A stretch of 64,000 bases of DNA from Mycolicibacterium neoaurum ATCC 25795 (GTDB taxonomy: Bacteria > Actinomycetota > Actinomycetes > Mycobacteriales > Mycobacteriaceae). Position numbers and translations under genes: made by a program. The notes beneath the pieces are model-generated. The model searched no databases. It was not told where the DNA came from and saw nothing but the letters and a program-made list of their open reading frames with translations. Numbering within the stretch: position 1 is the stretch's first letter; each line of letters starts with the position of its first letter. Positions 27,485 through 37,389 of the stretch are shown here, one piece after another. The stretch spans positions 372,001 to 436,000 of the forward strand of contig NZ_JMDW01000008.1 in NCBI RefSeq assembly GCF_000691525.1. Direction: 5' to 3'.

Positions 27485-29538
27485 CCAGACCCGACGATTC
27501 TCGGGTGTCCGACAGATATCCACGCATGATGGGGAGTTCGATGAGTTCAACACGGGACGACGCCGAAGTCGGCCACGGTGTTCGGGGGATACCGCGCCTG
27601 CTGGCGGTGACCGCCGCCGTCCTGCTCGCCGGCGGACTGGCATTACCGGGGATCGCATCGGCAGAACCGGAGGCCGAGACATCGTTGGCCAACTCACCCT
27701 CGCTGAGCCTGCGCGTACTCGGCGGTGATCCGACCATCACGCTCTACGGCGTCGAGGGCACACAGACGGTGTCGATCCCGGTGCAGGCCGGGCTGCTGCC
27801 CACCGAACTGAACGTGACCGCGCGGCTGCCCGTCAACGCGCTCGGCGGCACGATCGAGGTCATCCAGGACGACCGGGTCATCTCGCGGGTGCCACTTCCT
27901 CCCGACGACGGCCGGTTTGCGATCCCACTGATCGGCGCTCGGGTGGTCGACAGTGCGGTGACCGTGCAACTGCACAGTTTCCTCACCCTGCCGGAGGGTA
28001 ATTGCGTTTTCGAGGCCGACAATCCGCTGCGCCTCGGCGATGCGGAGGTCCGGTATGCCGGACAGGAGGTTGCGCCGAACTCGGTGGCCGAATTCCTGCC
28101 ACCGATCCTGCGCAAACTGACGATCTTCGTTCCGCGTGAGCCGTCCTCGGCGGAATCCGATGCGGCACTGAAGCTTGCCACCGCGACCGTCGCCAGGTAC
28201 GGCACCCAACGCATCGAGGTCGAACTCGTGGAGAACGACGGCGCCGCGGTGCCCGCGCCCCAGCCCCTCGAGCGTCAGATCGTCGTGCGCGAGGGCGGGG
28301 ACGCAAGGCTCGCGCTGACCGGGACGAACGCGGTGCGCGCGCTGTCGGTTTCGGGCAGCGCCGGTGATCTGGCCAACCAGACCCGGTTGCTGTCCAGCGA
28401 CCTGGCCCAATTGGCCGTCCAGTCCGCCGCGGTCGTCGGCCCGCTGTCGGCCGCACCCGTCCTGCCCAGCGACCACACCACGATCCGGGGGCTGGGCCAG
28501 CCCGGCGTCAACGCCACCGCGTTGGTCAACCCCAAGGTGACCATCCCGCTTGACCAGACCCGGCTGGGCCGCGCGGTCGAGGATGTGCGGGTGCATCTGC
28601 AGGGCTCCTACACCCCGCTCCCGTCGGGACTCGCCGGCCAGGTCGTCGTCAGTGTGCGCGGGGAGGTGCTCGACCGGTGGCCGACCGAGTCCGCCGGTGC
28701 GATCGATCGCTGGGTGAACGTGCCCAACCGGCTGCTGGAGCGGTACACGAACCTCGACGTCGAGGTGAACGCCGCGGGCAACACCGGCCGGTGCGGTGAG
28801 TTCCAGCCCATCACGTTGACCATCGACGGTGAGAGCGCGGTGGAAAGTGCGCCCGCCGATCCGCCCACACCGCTGGGCTTCCAATCGTTGCCCCAGGCTT
28901 TGATGCCGCGCATCGAGATCGGCGTCGGCGACGGCACCTCGGTGGAGTTCGCCGATCTGCGGCGGGCGGTCTCGATCCTGACCGGTCTGCAGCGACTCAG
29001 TGGCCTGCCCTTCGACACCGCCGTGGTATCGACCGACGACGCCATCGCGTCGGCGAATCCGGCGGTCGTGGTGAGCGCCGACGGGTGGGCCGCCGACAAC
29101 GTGACACTGCCCGTCGCCGTGAGCGCCGATGGTGTGATCACCGTCGAGAACGTGGACGGCACAGGCAAGTCCACCACTTTGGCGCTCGACCCCCAGGTCG
29201 GTTTCGGTTCGCTGCAGGCCCTTTACAGCGGAGGGCGGACATTGCTGGTCGCGACATCATCCGATGCGCCGGGCGAGTTGGACCGGCTATTGCAGTGGCT
29301 GGATACCGACGTCATGCGCTGGTCCGGTCTGCGTGGCAACGCCTTGATCGCGGTGCCCGGCCGGGACGTCATCCAATTGACCACGCCCGAGTCCGTACAG
29401 CCGGATGCAGCGGCAGGGGCCGATCGAAGCTCGCGGTACCTGCTCGCCGGCGCGGCCGCGACGGCGGTGGTGGTGATCGGGGCGGGACTGGTGCTGCTCC
29501 GAGCGCGCCGATCTCGGGGCGCCGCGGATCCGTCGTGA
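27481..29538 (+). CDS. BcsB-like exported polysaccharide-synthase subunit
   Basis: 685 residues with an N-terminal signal or anchor (residues 38-60, ending near GIASAEPE), a long beta-rich extracytoplasmic part, and a C-terminal transmembrane helix (YLLAGAAATAVVVIGAG) followed by a basic tail. This layout and segments such as VSIPVQAGLLPTELNVTARL and PEGNCVFEADNPLRL resemble BcsB, the partner of cellulose synthase BcsA that guides the chain after export. Starts at 27481 (ATGA overlap) or possibly ATG 27541. It is followed by a BcsA-like glycosyltransferase, which supports the reading. Confidence 0.68.
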   Translation: MTRPDDSRVSDRYPRMMGSSMSSTRDDAEVGHGVRGIPRLLAVTAAVLLAGGLALPGIASAEPEAETSLANSPSLSLRVLGGDPTITLYGVEGTQTVSIPVQAGLLPTELNVTARLPVNALGGTIEVIQDDRVISRVPLPPDDGRFAIPLIGARVVDSAVTVQLHSFLTLPEGNCVFEADNPLRLGDAEVRYAGQEVAPNSVAEFLPPILRKLTIFVPREPSSAESDAALKLATATVARYGTQRIEVELVENDGAAVPAPQPLERQIVVREGGDARLALTGTNAVRALSVSGSAGDLANQTRLLSSDLAQLAVQSAAVVGPLSAAPVLPSDHTTIRGLGQPGVNATALVNPKVTIPLDQTRLGRAVEDVRVHLQGSYTPLPSGLAGQVVVSVRGEVLDRWPTESAGAIDRWVNVPNRLLERYTNLDVEVNAAGNTGRCGEFQPITLTIDGESAVESAPADPPTPLGFQSLPQALMPRIEIGVGDGTSVEFADLRRAVSILTGLQRLSGLPFDTAVVSTDDAIASANPAVVVSADGWAADNVTLPVAVSADGVITVENVDGTGKSTTLALDPQVGFGSLQALYSGGRTLLVATSSDAPGELDRLLQWLDTDVMRWSGLRGNALIAVPGRDVIQLTTPESVQPDAAAGADRSSRYLLAGAAATAVVVIGAGLVLLRARRSRGAADPS

Positions 29539-29575
29539 CCATGTCAGCACGTCCGGAAGATCCGGGGAGCCTGCC

Positions 29576-31069
29576 GTGAAGGTACGGGAAATCCTCGACG
29601 CGCAGACCGTCACCGAGGAGCAGCGGCAGTATGCGCTGAACACGGCGATCAACGGCCTGCGTGATGACGACCCGCGCGCATCGGCGTCGAAACCGTTGCT
29701 CGGCTGGCAGAAGCCGGTGCTGCTGACGATGCTCGCGCTGGTGGTGGTGCTGGCGATCTGGCGGCCGATGCAGACCACCGTCGTGGTGATCGGGCTGTGC
29801 ACGGCGGCCTACCTGGTGACGCTGGGCGACCGGGTGCTGATCTTCCGGCGCGGTCTGGCGTCACGCCCCATCGCGGTCCCCGACGATATCGCCCGCGCCA
29901 TCCCCGACAGCGAGCTCCCGCGCTACACCATCCTGGTGCCCGCCTACAACGAACCCGAGGTGGTCGCCGACCTGATCGGGGCGATGGATGCGCTGGAGTA
30001 CCCGCGGGACAAATTGCAGGTGCTGCTGCTGTTGGAGGCCGATGATCAGGTGACCATCGATGCCGCCGAGGCGTGCGGTGAATCGGAGATCATCACGATC
30101 CTTCTCGTTCCCCCCGCCGATCCGCGCACCAAGCCCAAGGCGTGCAACTACGGCCTGCATTTCGCCACGGGGGATATCGTCACGATCTTCGACGCCGAAG
30201 ACCTGCCGGAACCGCTGCAGTTGCGCCGCGTCGTTGCGGCGTTCCGCGATCTGCCCGATGACGTGGCCTGCATACAGGCCAAGCTGGTCTACCACAACGG
30301 GCATCAGAATTTGCTCACCGCGTGGTTCACCGCCGAGTACGGTCTCTGGTTCGGTTATCTGCTTCCCGGCATGATGGTGAGCACCTCACCGATCCCGTTG
30401 GGCGGCACCTCCAACCACCTGCGCCGTGACGTGCTGGTCGACATCGGGGCCTGGGATCCCTTCAACGTCACCGAGGATGCCGATCTGGGATTGCGCATCG
30501 CGGCGCACGGTATGCGCACCGCCGTCATCGACTCCTACACGCTCGAGGAGGCCAACAGCGACCCGATCAACTGGGTCCGGCAGCGATCCCGTTGGTACAA
30601 GGGCTATCTGCAGACGTGGTTGGTGCACATCCGGCGACCGGTCCAGTTGTATCGGACGTTGGGGCTACGCGCCTTCATCCGGTTCACACTGGTGCTGGCG
30701 GGCACGCCTATCATCGCGGTGCTCAACCTGTTGTTCTGGTTCATCACCGCGCTGTGGTTCCTCGGGCAGCCTGCCATCGTCGGCAGCGTCTTCCCGCCGT
30801 TGATCTATTTCCCGGCGCTCGTCGCCATGATCATCGGCAACTTCACCGTGATGTACATGAACATGATCGCGCTGCGCGAGGACGATCGCGCCGACCTGCT
30901 GCACGCGGCGCTGACGGTGCCGTTGTTCTGGGTGATGATGAGTGTCGCCGCTGCCAAGGGCTGCTATCAGATGATCCGGCAACCATCTTTCTGGGAGAAG
31001 ACCTTCCACGGACTGGCAGAGAAGCCAGACGAGAAGACCGCACACGAAAAGGTGGTCGGCTCGTCGTGA
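29576..31069 (+). CDS. BcsA/CESA-like membrane glycosyltransferase (GT2)
   Basis: Processive-type GT2 of 497 residues, GTG start at 29576. Two N-terminal helices (LLTMLALVVVLAIW; VVVIGLCTAAYLVTL) precede the GT-A core: ILVPAYNEPEV, LLLLEADDQ, FDAEDLPEPLQL, VTEDADLG and the processive signature QRSRW, then PLGGTSNHLRR and several C-terminal helices. No PilZ domain is visible, so c-di-GMP activation is not evident. It probably polymerises and extrudes a beta-linked glycan with the BcsB-like neighbour. The stop overlaps the next gene by 4 bp (GTGA). Confidence 0.85.
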   Translation: MKVREILDAQTVTEEQRQYALNTAINGLRDDDPRASASKPLLGWQKPVLLTMLALVVVLAIWRPMQTTVVVIGLCTAAYLVTLGDRVLIFRRGLASRPIAVPDDIARAIPDSELPRYTILVPAYNEPEVVADLIGAMDALEYPRDKLQVLLLLEADDQVTIDAAEACGESEIITILLVPPADPRTKPKACNYGLHFATGDIVTIFDAEDLPEPLQLRRVVAAFRDLPDDVACIQAKLVYHNGHQNLLTAWFTAEYGLWFGYLLPGMMVSTSPIPLGGTSNHLRRDVLVDIGAWDPFNVTEDADLGLRIAAHGMRTAVIDSYTLEEANSDPINWVRQRSRWYKGYLQTWLVHIRRPVQLYRTLGLRAFIRFTLVLAGTPIIAVLNLLFWFITALWFLGQPAIVGSVFPPLIYFPALVAMIIGNFTVMYMNMIALREDDRADLLHAALTVPLFWVMMSVAAAKGCYQMIRQPSFWEKTFHGLAEKPDEKTAHEKVVGSS

Positions 31070-32727
31070 CGAACCGGCGGCTGAAATTCGTCATCTTCGC
31101 GTCGACCGGGATCGTGTATCTCGGTGTCGGGTGGTGGCTGCAGATCCGGCACGGCTACATCATGGGCGACACGTTGTCCCGAGTGGCGTCCACACAGGCG
31201 GTGTTGTTCAGCCGCGATCCGCACCTGGCGGCCATCGGCTTCATCTTCACCCCGGTGGCGGCGATGGTGCAGATTCCGGCCATGCTGTTCAGTGACATCT
31301 GGACCGAACTCGCCGAGCGCGCATTCTCCGGCACGTTGATGTCGAGCGTGTTCATGGCCGGAGCGGCGGTGCAGATCTTCAGCATGGGTTCCGATCGTGG
31401 TCTGCCCCGGTGGTATTCGCTCACGATCACCGCACTGTTCGCCCTCAACCCGATGATCGTGTTCTACGGATCCAACGGGATGAGCGAGGCGCCCTTCATC
31501 TTCTTCATGACCTGGGCGGTGCGCAGGCTCATCACCTGGATGGTCGACGACGATGTGCATCACCTGGTCGCCGCCGGTGGTATCGCGATGGGATTGGCCT
31601 ACCTGACGCGCTATGACGCGCTGGCGTCGATCGGTGCGGCCGGTCTGATCGTCGGTGCCACCACCTATCTGCGGGCCAGGACCGCGCCGCGGGTGCGTCG
31701 GGCCGTGCTGGACATGTTGATCGTCAGCGGACCGGGCGTGGCGGCGTTCCTCGGCTGGGCCGCGGCGGGTTGGTTGATCACCGGGGAAGCGTTCGCCCAA
31801 TTCACCTCGCAGTACGGCAACACCGCGATCCTGGAGCAGTCCGGCCAGACCGCACCGAACTTCGCCGAGGGTCTCGGGTTCGCCGCCGTGTGCGTCATGC
31901 TGCTCGCCCCGACACTGGTTCCGCTGTTGCTGTGGGCGACGATGCAACGCTGGGGCACACCCCGTTGGCCGATGTTGGTGGTGCCGCTGGGGATGTACGG
32001 TGCCGTGCTGGGGTTCCAGGCTTTCAGTTATGCGAACGGATCGACGTTTCCGTTCCTGCGGTTCTTCATCATCGCGATCCCGATGGCGGCGACCCTGGCC
32101 CTGCTCGGCGTGCCCGACGGCGTGCTCGCCCCGGCGAAACGACGCGGGCGCTATGCCCCGGTCGCGGCAGCCGCTCCGGTTGCCCGCCGTCGGTCTCCGG
32201 CGCCCTATATCGCGGTCGCGGCGACGCTGGCCGTCGGCATCCCGGTCACGGTGTTCGGGATGGGGCAATCGGACTATGCGCCGCAGGAGTACGGCCTCGG
32301 GGCGGTGCTGAATCCCCAGCCCGACGATGTCAGCGCGCACAAGGCCGTCGAGCACCGCATCGCCCGGACCTTCCGCACCGAGCGGCGCATCGCCGAACAT
32401 CTCGATTCCCTCGACCTTCCGGAGAGCTCCGTCATCACCGACACCGTCTATGGGTTCGGCGTGCTGGCCGCCACCGACCGGCCCAAGGTGTTCGTCATCC
32501 CATCTGACCCGGATTTCACCGAGCTGCTCAACGACCCGGTCGCGAATGGCATCAAGTATCTGTTGGCGGTGCCGCCGATCGGCCGGGGTGCCTCGGACGC
32601 GCTCAATCTGCGGTATCCCACGCTGTACGACACCGGTGCGGAGGTGGCGGCACTGGAGCTGGAGATCCCCAATGACGGCGACGGACAGCCCGATTGGCGG
32701 TTGTACCGGGTGAACGAGCCGGCCTGA
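31066..32727 (+). CDS. Polytopic GT-C/PMT-like membrane protein
   Basis: 553 residues from the GTG at 31066, which overlaps the GT2 stop. About ten hydrophobic segments and the acidic GYIMGDTLSR after the first helix resemble GT-C (ArnT/PMT-like) transferases that use polyprenyl-phosphate sugars. Motifs such as LNPMIVFYGSNGMSEAPF and LTRYDALASIG recur in membrane mannosyl- or arabinosyltransferase-like proteins. The C-terminal 170 residues appear soluble and extracytoplasmic. It ends the four-gene unit; role as a decorating transferase is inference. Confidence 0.68.
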   Translation: MTNRRLKFVIFASTGIVYLGVGWWLQIRHGYIMGDTLSRVASTQAVLFSRDPHLAAIGFIFTPVAAMVQIPAMLFSDIWTELAERAFSGTLMSSVFMAGAAVQIFSMGSDRGLPRWYSLTITALFALNPMIVFYGSNGMSEAPFIFFMTWAVRRLITWMVDDDVHHLVAAGGIAMGLAYLTRYDALASIGAAGLIVGATTYLRARTAPRVRRAVLDMLIVSGPGVAAFLGWAAAGWLITGEAFAQFTSQYGNTAILEQSGQTAPNFAEGLGFAAVCVMLLAPTLVPLLLWATMQRWGTPRWPMLVVPLGMYGAVLGFQAFSYANGSTFPFLRFFIIAIPMAATLALLGVPDGVLAPAKRRGRYAPVAAAAPVARRRSPAPYIAVAATLAVGIPVTVFGMGQSDYAPQEYGLGAVLNPQPDDVSAHKAVEHRIARTFRTERRIAEHLDSLDLPESSVITDTVYGFGVLAATDRPKVFVIPSDPDFTELLNDPVANGIKYLLAVPPIGRGASDALNLRYPTLYDTGAEVAALELEIPNDGDGQPDWRLYRVNEPA

Positions 32728-32797
32728 GCTCGATTGCACCCGCGATGCGGCCTGCGCGGGTGTACTCTCCGGTCGATGCCGATCCCCGGGAGGGCCG

Positions 32798-35149
32798 ATG
32801 ACCGCTGAATTCAAGGGCACGATCGCGCTCGACATACGCGACTCGGAACCGGACTGGGGACCTTATGCCGCGCCCAGTGCACCCGCGGATGCGCCCAACG
32901 TCCTGTATCTGGTCTGGGACGATATCGGCATCGCGACCTGGGACTGCTTCGGTGGTCTTGTCGAGATGCCGGCCATGAGCCGGATTGCGGACAAGGGCGT
33001 GCGGTTGTCGCAGTTCCACACGACCGCACTGTGTTCCCCGACGCGCGCCGCATTGCTCACCGGCCGTAACGCGACCACGGTGGGTATGGCCACCATCGAG
33101 GAGTTCACCGACGGGTTCCCCAACTGCAACGGTCGCATTCCCCGCGAGACCGCGCTGCTGTCGGAAGTGCTCGCCGAACGCGGTTACAACACCTATGCCG
33201 TCGGGAAGTGGCATCTGACCCCGTTGGAGGAATCCAATCTGGCTGCGACCAAACGCCATTGGCCGCTGGGGCGCGGTTTCGAGCGTTTCTACGGGTTCAT
33301 GGGCGGCGAGACCGACCAGTGGTATCCGGATCTGGTGTATGACAATCACCCCGTCACTCCGCCGGCAACCCCGGAGCAGGGCTATCACCTGTCGAAGGAC
33401 CTGGCGGACAAGACCATCGAATTCATCAGGGATTCCAAGGCAATCGCGCCGGACAAACCGTGGTTCACCTACCTGTGCCCCGGTGCGGGGCACGCACCGC
33501 ATCACGTGTTCGAGGAGTGGGCCGACAGGTACGCCGGCGCCTTCGACATGGGGTACGAGAAGTACCGGGATATCGTGCTGGCCAATCAGAAATGGCTCGG
33601 CATCGTCCCGCAAGACACCGAGTTGTCGCCGATGAACCCCTATCTCGACGTCACCGGACCCGGGGGAGAGGCGTGGCCGGCGCAGGACACCGTGCGTCCG
33701 TGGGACAGCCTCGACGACGAGGAGAAGCGGCTGTTCGCCCGGATGGCCGAGGTGTTCGCCGGCTTCCTGTCCTACACCGATGCCCAGATCGGGCGTGTGC
33801 TGGACTATCTCGAAGAATCCGGCCAGCTGGAGAACACCATCATCGTCGTCATCTCCGATAACGGCGCCAGTGGCGAGGGCGGACCGAACGGATCGGTCAA
33901 CGAGGTGAAATTCTTCAACGGGTACATCGACACCGTCGCCGAAAGCCTGCGCTTCTACGACCAGCTGGGCGGCCCGCAGACCTACAACCATTACCCGATC
34001 GGTTGGGCGATGGCATTCAACACTCCCTACAAGCTGTTCAAGCGCTACGCATCCCACGAAGGGGGTATCGCCGACAGCGCGATCATCTCTTGGCCCAAAG
34101 GAATTGATGCTCACGGCGCTGTTCGTGATCACTACATCAACGTCTGTGATGTGACCCCCACCGTGTACGACCTGCTCGGCATCGCCGAACCCGCCGAGGT
34201 CGGCGGTATCGCGCAGAAGCCGCTCGACGGTGTGAGTTTCAAGTCAGCTCTGGCCGATCCGGACGCCGTCACCGACAAACGCACGCAGTTCTACGCGATG
34301 CTGGGCACCCGGGGCATCTGGCATGAGGGCTGGTTCGCCAACACCGTGCATGCGGCATCGCCGGCGGGGTGGGGGCATTTCGACGACGACCGCTGGGAGT
34401 TGTTCCACATCGACTCCGATCGCAGCCAATGCCGCGACCTGGCGGCGGAGAACCCGGAGAAGCTGGCCGAACTGCAGCAGCTGTGGTTCGCCGAGGCGGC
34501 GAAGTACAACGGTCTGCCGCTGGGGGATCTGAACATCTTCGAGACGTTCGGGCGGTGGCGGCCGCTTCTGGTGTCGGGCCGCACCACATTCGTCTACTAC
34601 CCGGACAACGCCGAGGTGGGCCTCGGCGCGGCCCCGGAACTGCGCGGACAGTCGTTCTCGGTGCTGGCCGAGGTCACCGTGGACACCGCCGACGCCGCGG
34701 GGGTGCTGTTCAAACAGGGCGCCGGTCACGGTGGGCATGTGCTGTTCGTCCAGGACGGCCATCTGGAGTACGTCTACAACTTCATGGGCGAGGACGAACA
34801 GCGGGTGACCGCGCAGACGCCGATCCCGTTGGGCAGTCACGTGTTCGGCGTCCGATATGAGCGGACCGGCACGGTCGAGGGCAGCCATACGCCGGTCGGG
34901 CAGGTGTCGCTCTACGTCGACGACGACATCGTCGGTCGGGCCGACGGCGTGCGTACCCATCCGGGTAGCTTCGGGCTGTCCGGCGGTGGAATCAAGGTCG
35001 GCAGCAATACCGGGCAGGCCGTGTCCGGTGCCTATTCGGCACCGTTCCCGTTCGCCGGCGGAACGATCGCCAAGGTGGTGGTCGACATCTCCGGCACCCC
35101 GTACCTGGACGCGGAGCGCGAGCTCGCACGCGCCTTCGCCAAGGATTAG
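32798..35149 (+). CDS. Arylsulfatase (AtsA-like)
   Basis: Type I sulfatase of 783 residues, similar in length and position to M. tuberculosis AtsA (Rv0711). The formylglycine motif CSPTR is at residues 79-83 (HTTALCSPTRAALLTGRN), with calcium ligands D41/D42 in LVWDDIG and later DNGASGEGG. The C-terminal 200 residues form an added beta-rich domain (lectin-like). GGGAGGG lies before the ATG at 32798. It needs a formylglycine-generating enzyme; in M. tuberculosis that gene (Rv0712) is next door, but here it is not in the window. No signal peptide is seen. Confidence 0.93.
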   Translation: MTAEFKGTIALDIRDSEPDWGPYAAPSAPADAPNVLYLVWDDIGIATWDCFGGLVEMPAMSRIADKGVRLSQFHTTALCSPTRAALLTGRNATTVGMATIEEFTDGFPNCNGRIPRETALLSEVLAERGYNTYAVGKWHLTPLEESNLAATKRHWPLGRGFERFYGFMGGETDQWYPDLVYDNHPVTPPATPEQGYHLSKDLADKTIEFIRDSKAIAPDKPWFTYLCPGAGHAPHHVFEEWADRYAGAFDMGYEKYRDIVLANQKWLGIVPQDTELSPMNPYLDVTGPGGEAWPAQDTVRPWDSLDDEEKRLFARMAEVFAGFLSYTDAQIGRVLDYLEESGQLENTIIVVISDNGASGEGGPNGSVNEVKFFNGYIDTVAESLRFYDQLGGPQTYNHYPIGWAMAFNTPYKLFKRYASHEGGIADSAIISWPKGIDAHGAVRDHYINVCDVTPTVYDLLGIAEPAEVGGIAQKPLDGVSFKSALADPDAVTDKRTQFYAMLGTRGIWHEGWFANTVHAASPAGWGHFDDDRWELFHIDSDRSQCRDLAAENPEKLAELQQLWFAEAAKYNGLPLGDLNIFETFGRWRPLLVSGRTTFVYYPDNAEVGLGAAPELRGQSFSVLAEVTVDTADAAGVLFKQGAGHGGHVLFVQDGHLEYVYNFMGEDEQRVTAQTPIPLGSHVFGVRYERTGTVEGSHTPVGQVSLYVDDDIVGRADGVRTHPGSFGLSGGGIKVGSNTGQAVSGAYSAPFPFAGGTIAKVVVDISGTPYLDAERELARAFAKD

Positions 35150-35152
35150 CCG

Positions 35153-35872
35153 GTGCGTCGCGGCATCGCCGCACTGGGGTGTGTGCTGGTGACCATGGGA
35201 TCGGTGCCGGGTTGTGCGCGTCCGGGTAGCGGGACGCCGGTTGCGGATACGTCCGGCACCCAGTCCGGCGCCGCTCAGCCGACCAGCATTCACCCGAGCC
35301 GCACGACGACGGCCACGACGGGGACGTCACCGGCCGGTGCGCACCCGGATTTCGGTGTGGTCCCGACCAGCGAACCGATCCGTACCGGCGCGGTGACCTG
35401 CCAGCCCTCCCAGCGTCCGCCGGTGGGGGTGACTGCGCAGGTCGCCGATCCTGGCGCACCTTTACTGACCATCGCCGTGCCCGACGGGTGGACGATGCAG
35501 GGCGGAACGGGTGACATCGGTGCGCGCATGGCCGGGCCCGAGCAGATGTCGGCGACGGTCACCATTGTGGCGACGGCGCTGTCCCCGCAGGCCGCCTTCG
35601 CCGACTACGCCGACCGGCTGACCTCGGGTTTCTCGGTCAGTTCGTTGAGCGTGCTGCCTGCCGAACTCTGTGACTACAGCGGACAGAAGATGACGGGGGT
35701 GTTCTCCGGCGGTGCAGGCGCGGCGACCGAGTTCGCCGACCGGGTGGCGCACATCCCCACCGGTAGCGGAACCTATCTGGTCTCCGTGCATACCGAGGCG
35801 CCCGTCGGAAATCCCGCATTCGACGCCGCCAGTGCCGAGCTGACCGGGCAGATCGAGGTCACGATCCCCTGA
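35153..35872 (+). CDS. Putative lipoprotein (LpqN/LpqT-like)
   Basis: 239 residues from GTG 35153, three bases after the sulfatase stop. A signal peptide ends in the lipobox VPGC, followed by a Ser/Thr/Pro/Gly-rich linker and a compact domain (LLTIAVPDGWTMQGG...) resembling the LpqN/LpqT-type mycobacterial lipoproteins. The pairing with the sulfatase suggests co-expression. Function is unknown. Confidence 0.7.
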   Translation: MRRGIAALGCVLVTMGSVPGCARPGSGTPVADTSGTQSGAAQPTSIHPSRTTTATTGTSPAGAHPDFGVVPTSEPIRTGAVTCQPSQRPPVGVTAQVADPGAPLLTIAVPDGWTMQGGTGDIGARMAGPEQMSATVTIVATALSPQAAFADYADRLTSGFSVSSLSVLPAELCDYSGQKMTGVFSGGAGAATEFADRVAHIPTGSGTYLVSVHTEAPVGNPAFDAASAELTGQIEVTIP

Positions 35873-35892
35873 CACATCCGCCCGCTGACGTG

Positions 35893-35943
35893 CGATTTGG
35901 GTGAGGTTTCGTGTCCCCAGCGCACGAAACCTCGCCGAAGTCG
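35893..35943. terminator. Long inverted repeat downstream of the lipoprotein gene
   Basis: Arms 35893-35913 and 35923-35943 pair over 21 positions with one mismatch and two G-U pairs around a 9-base loop. The outer sequence GCGATTTGGGTGAG (from 35892) differs from the element at 5040 by one base in 14, while the inner arms differ. It separates the sulfatase unit from the spc promoter and likely terminates the former. Confidence 0.65.
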
Positions 35944-35962
35944 GCGGGGCATCGGCGGCGAT

Positions 35963-36125
35963 TTGGTGCAAAGCACGTGCTCACCTAGTATGTAGGGGTT
36001 GCCTCGGGCAGACCTCGGCTGGCGTGTGCAGTTTTACTGTCAGCCCTGCGTGCCCTGAAGTGACAAAGACCGCGTACGTCCAGGTCGGTATCTGGCGTGC
36101 ATACAAAACCAGGTCAGGAGATCGA
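35963..36125 (+). promoter_or_regulatory. spc (L14) operon promoter and leader
   Basis: TTGGTG (35963-35968), a 17-base spacer and TAGTAT (35986-35991) make a good SigA promoter. After five bases comes GGTTGCCT (35997-36004), exactly as at the S10 promoter. The roughly 128-nt leader ends with CAGGAGATC before the rplN GTG. Confidence 0.75.
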
Positions 36126-36494
36126 GTGATTCAGCAGGAATCGCGGCTCAAGGTCGCCGACAACACGGGTGCCAAGGAAATCTTGTGCATCCGGGTGCTC
36201 GGTGGCTCGTCGCGGCGCTATGCGGGTATCGGCGACATCATCGTCGCGACCGTCAAGGACGCCATCCCCGGCGGCAACGTCAAGCGTGGCGACGTCGTCA
36301 AGGCAGTGGTGGTGCGCACCGTCAAGGAACGCCGCCGCGCCGACGGCAGCTACATCAAGTTCGACGAGAACGCCGCCGTCATCATCAAGAACGACAACGA
36401 CCCGCGCGGTACCCGCATCTTCGGGCCCGTCGGTCGTGAGCTGCGCGAGAAGAAGTTCATGAAGATCGTTTCGCTGGCCCCGGAGGTTTTGTAA
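36126..36494 (+). CDS. rplN: 50S ribosomal protein L14
   Basis: L14, 122 residues, at the subunit interface. The GTG at 36126 has AGGAG upstream and gives the standard [18 protein letters not shown] start; the frame is open further upstream, but that is leader. Signature [23 protein letters not shown] is present. First gene of the spc operon; shares a base with rplX. Confidence 0.97.
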   Translation: MIQQESRLKVADNTGAKEILCIRVLGGSSRRYAGIGDIIVATVKDAIPGGNVKRGDVVKAVVVRTVKERRRADGSYIKFDENAAVIIKNDNDPRGTRIFGPVGRELREKKFMKIVSLAPEVL

Positions 36495-36811
36495 TGAAGG
36501 TGCACAAGGGCGACACCGTGCTCGTCATCTCCGGTAAGGACAAGGGCGCCAAGGGCAAGGTCATCGAGGCCTACCCGACCCGCGAAAAGGTTCTGGTCGA
36601 AGGTGTGAACCGGATCAAGAAGCACACCGCGCAGTCGCAGAACGAGCGCGGTGCCTCCTCGGGCGGCATCGTCACGCAGGAAGCGCCGATCCACGTCTCC
36701 AACGTCATGGTCATCGACTCCGATGGCAACCCGACCCGCATCGGCTACCGCGTCGACGAGGAGTCCGGCAAGAAGGTCCGGGTCTCCAAGCGCAACGGCA
36801 AGGACATCTGA
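36494..36811 (+). CDS. rplX: 50S ribosomal protein L24
   Basis: L24, 105 residues, an assembly initiator near the tunnel exit. The KOW motif is [22 protein letters not shown]. Start overlaps the rplN stop by one base; rplE begins 2 bp after. Confidence 0.97.
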   Translation: MKVHKGDTVLVISGKDKGAKGKVIEAYPTREKVLVEGVNRIKKHTAQSQNERGASSGGIVTQEAPIHVSNVMVIDSDGNPTRIGYRVDEESGKKVRVSKRNGKDI

Positions 36812-36813
36812 GA

Positions 36814-37386
36814 ATGACCACAGTAGAAAACTCCGCCAAGGTTCAGCCTCGGCTGAAGCAGCGCTACCGCGAAGAGATCAAGGACGCGCTCAACAAAGAG
36901 TTCGATTACGCCAACGTGATGCAGATCCCGGGCGTGGTCAAGGTCGTCGTGAACATGGGTGTCGGCGACGCCGCCCGCGACGCCAAGCTGATCAACGGTG
37001 CGGTCAACGACCTCGCGCTGATCACCGGCCAGAAGCCGGAAATCCGCAAGGCGCGTAAGTCCATCGCCCAGTTCAAGCTGCGCGAGGGCATGCCGATCGG
37101 TGCCCGCGTCACGTTGCGCGGCGACCGGATGTGGGAGTTCCTCGACCGCCTGGTGTCGATTGCCCTCCCGCGTATCCGCGACTTCCGTGGCCTGAGCCCC
37201 AAGCAGTTCGACGGCAGCGGAAACTACACCTTCGGCCTTTCCGAGCAGTCGGTGTTCCACGAGATCGACGTGGACTCCATCGATCGCCCCCGCGGCATGG
37301 ACATCACCGTCGTCACCTCGGCGACGAACGACGACGAAGGCCGTGCGCTGCTGCGCGCTCTGGGCTTCCCGTTCAAGGAGAACTGA
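36814..37386 (+). CDS. rplE: 50S ribosomal protein L5
   Basis: L5, 190 residues, binds 5S rRNA and bridges to the P-site t[22 protein letters not shown] and [19 protein letters not shown] mark the family. rpsZ follows by 3 bp. Confidence 0.97.
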   Translation: MTTVENSAKVQPRLKQRYREEIKDALNKEFDYANVMQIPGVVKVVVNMGVGDAARDAKLINGAVNDLALITGQKPEIRKARKSIAQFKLREGMPIGARVTLRGDRMWEFLDRLVSIALPRIRDFRGLSPKQFDGSGNYTFGLSEQSVFHEIDVDSIDRPRGMDITVVTSATNDDEGRALLRALGFPFKEN

Positions 37387-37389
37387 GCA

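Noticed and set aside
32761..32797. Alternative ATG at 32776 for the sulfatase
   Set aside because: It is out of frame with the sulfatase, whereas ATG 32798 is in frame and has GGGAGGG upstream.
30967..32835. 622-codon minus-strand open frame
   Set aside because: Antisense to the GT-C-like gene; rich in Arg, His, Gly and Asp as expected for a shadow.
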